Origin: Terasakiella sp033100395
Lineage (GTDB): Bacteria; Pseudomonadota; Alphaproteobacteria; Rhodospirillales; Terasakiellaceae
NCBI RefSeq assembly: GCF_033100395.1
Contig: NZ_JAWLVJ010000002.1
Coordinates: forward strand, 186,001-250,000
Direction: 5' to 3'
Length of the DNA: 64,000 nt
In this document: positions 60,617-64,000 of the stretch, one piece after another
Position numbering within the stretch: position 1 is the stretch's first letter
Layout: each line of letters begins with the position of its first letter
Notes under the pieces: generated by a model
The model's database searches: none
What the model saw: the letters and a program-made list of their open reading frames with translations, nothing else
What the model was told of the DNA's origin: nothing
Translations under genes and position numbers: made by a program

Positions 60617-63299
60617 CCACGGATGCCGCACAGGTCTTGAATTCCGGGATTTTACCGTAAGGGTCCAGTTCTGGGTTGGTGAGAAGGTTGGCGGCTGCCT
60701 CTTTGAAGCAGAAGGGGATAAAGACCATACCCGGGGGTACATCGCGGTCTGGGCGCGCATGGATATCCACGCTGCCGCGTCGGGTGGAAACGGTGATGTA
60801 ATCCCCTGCATCCAATCCCATATCGGCAATGTCTTTCGGGTTGAGGCTTGCAACCGGTGTACCTTCGATCTGATCCAGTACATTGGCCCGCCGCGTCATG
60901 GCCCCCGTATGCCAATGTTCCAGCATGCGCCCGGTGGTCAGGATGAAGGGATAGTCCTGGTCCGGTGTTTCATCCGGCGCAATCAAATCGGTTGGAACGA
61001 TACGACCCTTTTTCGTCGCTGTCGGGAAGCCTTCGCCAAACAGGACCTGCTGGTCGTTGGGGTAGGTTGCGCCGTCTTCTTTTTCAAGACGATCCCAGGT
61101 GATGCCGTTTAGCGAATTCATGATGGTCGCCATTTCGGCAAAGACATCCTGCGGGCCTGCATAAGTCCAATCCAGCCCCAGATGTTTTGCCATTTCAGTA
61201 ATGATCCATAAATCCTGACGGGCGTCGCCCGGTGGGGTGAGCGCCTGTCGTCCCATCTGGACCTGACGGTTGGTGTTGGTAAAGGTCCCTGTCTTTTCAG
61301 GGAACGCACTGGCGGGCAGGATGACGTCGGCATACATGGCTGTTTCGGTTAAAAAGATATCCTGCACGACCAAGTGTTCAAGCATGGCTAGGGCTTTGCG
61401 CGCATTGCCTGCATCTGGGTCTGACATGGCCGGGTTTTCACCCATGATATACATGGCTTTCAGCCTTGAGGCCTGAATGGCATGCATGATTTCCACGACA
61501 GTCAGGCCGAGCTCTGTATCCAGTTTCTGCCCCCAGATTTCTTCGAATTTATCGTGATTGGCCGCAACGGGCTGGTAATCGGGATAGACCATGGGGATCA
61601 GCCCGGCATCCGATGCACCCTGCACATTATTCTGGCCACGCAAGGGATGAAGCCCGGTACCTTCCCGCCCGATCTGCCCGGTGATGAGCGCGAGCGTGAT
61701 GAGGCAACGGGCGTTATCGGTACCATGGACATGTTGTGATATACCCATCCCCCAGAAAATGAGGGAACGATCTGCCTTGGCATACAGGCGGGCAATGGTG
61801 CGGATTTCATCAGCGTTGATGCCGCAAATCTCGCTCATGGCTTCGGGGGTGAAAGGCTTGATGGTCTCAACGAGTTTGTCAAAATCAATGGTGTTGGCGT
61901 CGATATAATCTTTGTTCGTTAGCCCTTCGTCGATGATTGTATGGATCATGGCGTTGAGCAAGGATACATCAGCGCCCGATTTAAACTGGATCATATGATC
62001 GGCAAATCGGCTGAGAGCTTGTCTGCGCGGGTCCATGACGATCAGCTTGCTGCCCTGCTTGACGGCATCTTTGATATAGGTTGCCGCAACCGGGTGGTTC
62101 TGTGCCGGGCGTGCCCCGATGATAATGATCACATCGGCTTTCAGCGCGTCCATGAACGGCGCGGAAACAGCAGCTGATCCGATCCCTTCCATGAGGGCGG
62201 CGACGCTGGAGGCATGACAGAGCCGTGTGCAGTGATCCACATTGTTGGTGCCAAATCCCGTGCGGATCAGTTTCTGGAAGAGATAGGCTTCTTCGTTTGA
62301 CCCTTTGGCGGACCCAAAGCCGGCGAGTTCTGACGGTTGATACGTCTTGAACCCGGATGCTGCTTTTTCAAGGGCTTCGTCCCAACTTGCTTCGCGAAAA
62401 TGTGTCAGCGGGTTGGACGGATCCATCTGTTCTTTCGGTGCATCCTCTTTGCGGATCAGTGGTTTGGTTAGGCGTTGCGGGTGATGGATATAGTCAAAGC
62501 CGAAGCGCCCTTTGACGCAGAGCTTTTCATTGTTGGCCGGACCGTCACGTCCTTCCACCTTGATCAACTGGTCGTCTTTGATGTGATAGGCCAGCTGGCA
62601 TCCGACCCCGCAGAAGGGACAGAGGGACGCTACTTCTTTGTCGGCTGTCTGGCTGGGTACTGCTTTGCCTGTTTGCGGATCGCGCGGCAACAAAGCCCCG
62701 GTCGGACAGGATTGCACACATTCCCCGCAGGCCACACAGGTGCTGCCATCCACCGGATCATTCTGATCAAAGGAAATGACAGATCGGCTCCCACGAAAGG
62801 CCATGCCCAACACATCATTGGTCTGGATATCCTGACAGGCACGCACACAGTTGGTGCAATGGATGCAGGCGTTCAGATCAACGGCGAGGGCCGGGTGGCT
62901 GTAATCGTTTTCAATTTTATCACTGGCGGGGAAGCGAGAGGTTTCAATCCTCACCTCATCCGCCATTTTCCAGAAATGGGATTTTGGATCCGGGCAAGCG
63001 TTTCGGGCGGGCTGATCCGCCAGCAACAGTTCCATCACCATTTTACGTGATTTGGTCACCCGGTCTGAATGGGTATGGACCACCATGTCTTCAGTGGGCG
63101 TGCGCATGCAGGAGGCAGTCAGGGTGCGTTCACCTTCGACCTCCACTACACACAGGCGGCAATTGCCATCGGCTTTATTATAACTGTGATAGCCGGAACA
63201 GAGGTGCGGCAAGGTTTGACCTTCGCGCTTGGTGATGTCAAACAGGGTTTCGTCACCTTCAGCAGTAACTGTTTTGCCATTGAGCGTAAAAGAGATCAT
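60600..63299 (-). CDS. NAD-dependent formate dehydrogenase, alpha (catalytic) subunit
   Basis: An 899-residue FdsA/FdhF-type protein. The N-terminal 2Fe-2S region has cysteines in HLCSGYHSYN and GNCRLCVVE, then two 4Fe-4S motifs (CIHCTNCVRACQ and CVACGECVQSCPTG), a further 4Fe-4S motif CPFCGVGC, and the molybdopterin bis-MGD domain. The active-site region reads DHCTRLCHASS, with Cys rather than selenocysteine as ligand. C-terminal MGD-binding is complete (GRMLEHWHTGAMTRR). It oxidises formate to CO2 and passes electrons to the diaphorase subunit upstream, whose gene it overlaps by 4 bases. No fdsC or fdsD follows; the glycosyltransferase is convergent. Confidence 0.93.
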   Translation of the reverse strand: MISFTLNGKTVTAEGDETLFDITKREGQTLPHLCSGYHSYNKADGNCRLCVVEVEGERTLTASCMRTPTEDMVVHTHSDRVTKSRKMVMELLLADQPARNACPDPKSHFWKMADEVRIETSRFPASDKIENDYSHPALAVDLNACIHCTNCVRACQDIQTNDVLGMAFRGSRSVISFDQNDPVDGSTCVACGECVQSCPTGALLPRDPQTGKAVPSQTADKEVASLCPFCGVGCQLAYHIKDDQLIKVEGRDGPANNEKLCVKGRFGFDYIHHPQRLTKPLIRKEDAPKEQMDPSNPLTHFREASWDEALEKAASGFKTYQPSELAGFGSAKGSNEEAYLFQKLIRTGFGTNNVDHCTRLCHASSVAALMEGIGSAAVSAPFMDALKADVIIIIGARPAQNHPVAATYIKDAVKQGSKLIVMDPRRQALSRFADHMIQFKSGADVSLLNAMIHTIIDEGLTNKDYIDANTIDFDKLVETIKPFTPEAMSEICGINADEIRTIARLYAKADRSLIFWGMGISQHVHGTDNARCLITLALITGQIGREGTGLHPLRGQNNVQGASDAGLIPMVYPDYQPVAANHDKFEEIWGQKLDTELGLTVVEIMHAIQASRLKAMYIMGENPAMSDPDAGNARKALAMLEHLVVQDIFLTETAMYADVILPASAFPEKTGTFTNTNRQVQMGRQALTPPGDARQDLWIITEMAKHLGLDWTYAGPQDVFAEMATIMNSLNGITWDRLEKEDGATYPNDQQVLFGEGFPTATKKGRIVPTDLIAPDETPDQDYPFILTTGRMLEHWHTGAMTRRANVLDQIEGTPVASLNPKDIADMGLDAGDYITVSTRRGSVDIHARPDRDVPPGMVFIPFCFKEAAANLLTNPELDPYGKIPEFKTCAASVVKTPS

Positions 63300-64000
63300 G
63301 CGAAATCCTCCGCAAAATGGGCAAGCGCTGTCAGCACCGGATTGGGCGCAGCTTGACCCAACCCGCAGATGGAACTGTCCTGCATCACCGCGCTCAGTTC
63401 CGTCACCAGATCATAGTCCAGCGGTCCGGTCTTCAACATCATGGCGATTTTCTCACAGCCCACCCGGCATGGGGTACATTGACCGCAGCTTTCATGATCG
63501 AAGAAGTTCATCAGATTGATGACCACATCCTTCATATTATCCTGATCAGACAGGATGATGACGGCAGCGGAGCCAATAAAACAGCCATGTTCTTCCAGCG
63601 CACCAAAGCTTAAAGGCAGGTTGGACTTACTCGCAGGCAAGATACCCCCGCTTGCGCCACCCGGTAGATAAGCTTTGAACTTGTGTCCCTCCAGCATGCC
63701 GCCTGCCATCTCGATCAACTCAGCAACCGTAATATCGACGGATGCCTCATAGACACCGGGGTTCTGCACGCGACCGGAAAGGGAATAAAACCGCTTTGAT
63801 CCGGCCTCAATGCCGTCGGCCATAATCTCCTGCACCCGCCAGAGGGTTTCCACGTTATTGACCAAAGTCGGGCGACCAAAGAGACCGCTTTGCGCTGGGT
63901 AAGGTGGCTTGATGCGCGGCAGGCCTCGCTTGCCTTCCAGACTTTCCAGCAAGGCGGTTTCTTCCCCGCAGATATAAGCGCCTGCCCCGCGGCGCAGATG
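63296..64000 (-). CDS. Formate dehydrogenase beta (NuoF-like) subunit, 5' end beyond window
   Basis: The frame is open to the right edge, so the N-terminus is missing and about 234 C-terminal residues are seen. GAYICGEETALLESLEGKRG is the end of the FMN/NADH region, and SCGQCTPCRVGCEKI with ICGLGQAAPNP provides four Cys for the N3-type 4Fe-4S cluster, as in NuoF/FdsB. It transfers electrons from the iron-sulphur chain to NAD+. It is directly upstream of, and overlaps by 4 bases, the alpha subunit gene. The apparent start at 63952 is an internal TTG, not a real start. Confidence 0.93.
   Translation of the reverse strand, partial: HLRRGAGAYICGEETALLESLEGKRGLPRIKPPYPAQSGLFGRPTLVNNVETLWRVQEIMADGIEAGSKRFYSLSGRVQNPGVYEASVDITVAELIEMAGGMLEGHKFKAYLPGGASGGILPASKSNLPLSFGALEEHGCFIGSAAVIILSDQDNMKDVVINLMNFFDHESCGQCTPCRVGCEKIAMMLKTGPLDYDLVTELSAVMQDSSICGLGQAAPNPVLTALAHFAEDFA

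Noticed and set aside
60600..63299. Selenocysteine formate dehydrogenase
   Set aside because: The active-site position is an ordinary Cys codon and there is no in-frame TGA, so no SECIS is needed.

Overview
The window is about 64 kb of a gene-dense genome with roughly balanced base composition. It looks like a chromosome segment of an alphaproteobacterium, probably a marine Rhodospirillales-type organism of the Terasakiella/Thalassospira kind; that placement is inferred from gene content, with no rRNA to confirm it. The lineage markers are a DivL-type pseudokinase with Tyr in place of the phospho-accepting His, a chvI-chvG-hprK-rapZ-EIIA-HPr-EI cluster next to pckA, a PetP/PetR-like MarR-OmpR pair, DUF2125, DUF1285, DUF6111 and DUF1127 proteins, and a CsgG/HfaB-type exporter. 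I saw no tRNA, rRNA, CRISPR, prophage or insertion sequence.

Layout. 1-5.3 kb: prkA (cut by the left edge) diverges from divL, which is followed by two uncharacterised genes and an HPt protein. 5.3-9 kb: a small catabolic-looking operon (class III aminotransferase, Asp/Glu racemase, cupin) and a DUF2125 protein. 9-11.7 kb: uvrC and a periplasmic solute-binding protein. 11.9-20.7 kb: the regulatory PTS and ChvG/ChvI cluster on the minus strand, then a HugZ-like protein and pckA on the plus strand. 20.8-26.9 kb is an accessory stretch: an NTF2-like/coiled-coil protein, yaaA, a secreted thiaminase I-like protein with a lectin-like Cys-rich tail, three copies of an 87-bp palindromic element bracketing an orphan gene and a GIY-YIG gene, then a glutathionyl-hydroquinone reductase divergent from a LysR regulator. 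26.9-36.3 kb: a MoxR/DUF58/VWA-type four-gene operon and, divergently, DUF1285-NUDIX-DUF6111-cca. 36.3-38.8 kb: a chemoreceptor with an N-terminal haemerythrin domain. 38.9-44.3 kb: divergent cobalamin genes with a copper-type SCO and TauE/SafE-like pair inside one arm. 44.4-48.6 kb: DUF1127, an EnvZ-like kinase with its OmpR-like regulator, a MarR regulator and ilvE. 48.7-53.2 kb: a solute-binding protein, a hybrid kinase and a CNT nucleoside transporter. 53.2-58.8 kb: a secreted-fibre-like locus. 58.9-64 kb: a GNAT protein, a glycosyltransferase and two subunits of an NAD-type formate dehydrogenase (cut by the right edge).

The most novel-looking system is the minus-strand operon at 53.2-58.8 kb. 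It encodes a 101-aa secreted protein with two copies of an AAIG-centred repeat, a 107-aa secreted protein with two Cys, a CsgG/HfaB-like outer-membrane lipoprotein, a 1178-aa secreted protein whose last ~490 residues are about 13 copies of the same 35-42-residue repeat, and a 62-aa signal-anchored peptide. A small and a giant protein sharing one repeat and a similar two-Cys end, beside a CsgG-type pore, resembles curli (CsgA/CsgB/CsgG) and the Caulobacter holdfast anchor (HfaA/B/D) in logic, but the repeat itself is not one I recognise.

How the parts may work together: ChvG/ChvI, HPr kinase and the EI/HPr/EIIA chain probably couple envelope and carbon status to gene expression, with gluconeogenic pckA next door. 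DivL with the nearby HPt points to CckA/CtrA-type cell-cycle signalling. Several other sensors (haemerythrin chemoreceptor, hybrid kinase beside a binding protein, EnvZ/OmpR-like pair) suggest a motile, environmentally responsive bacterium able to oxidise formate and make cobalamin.
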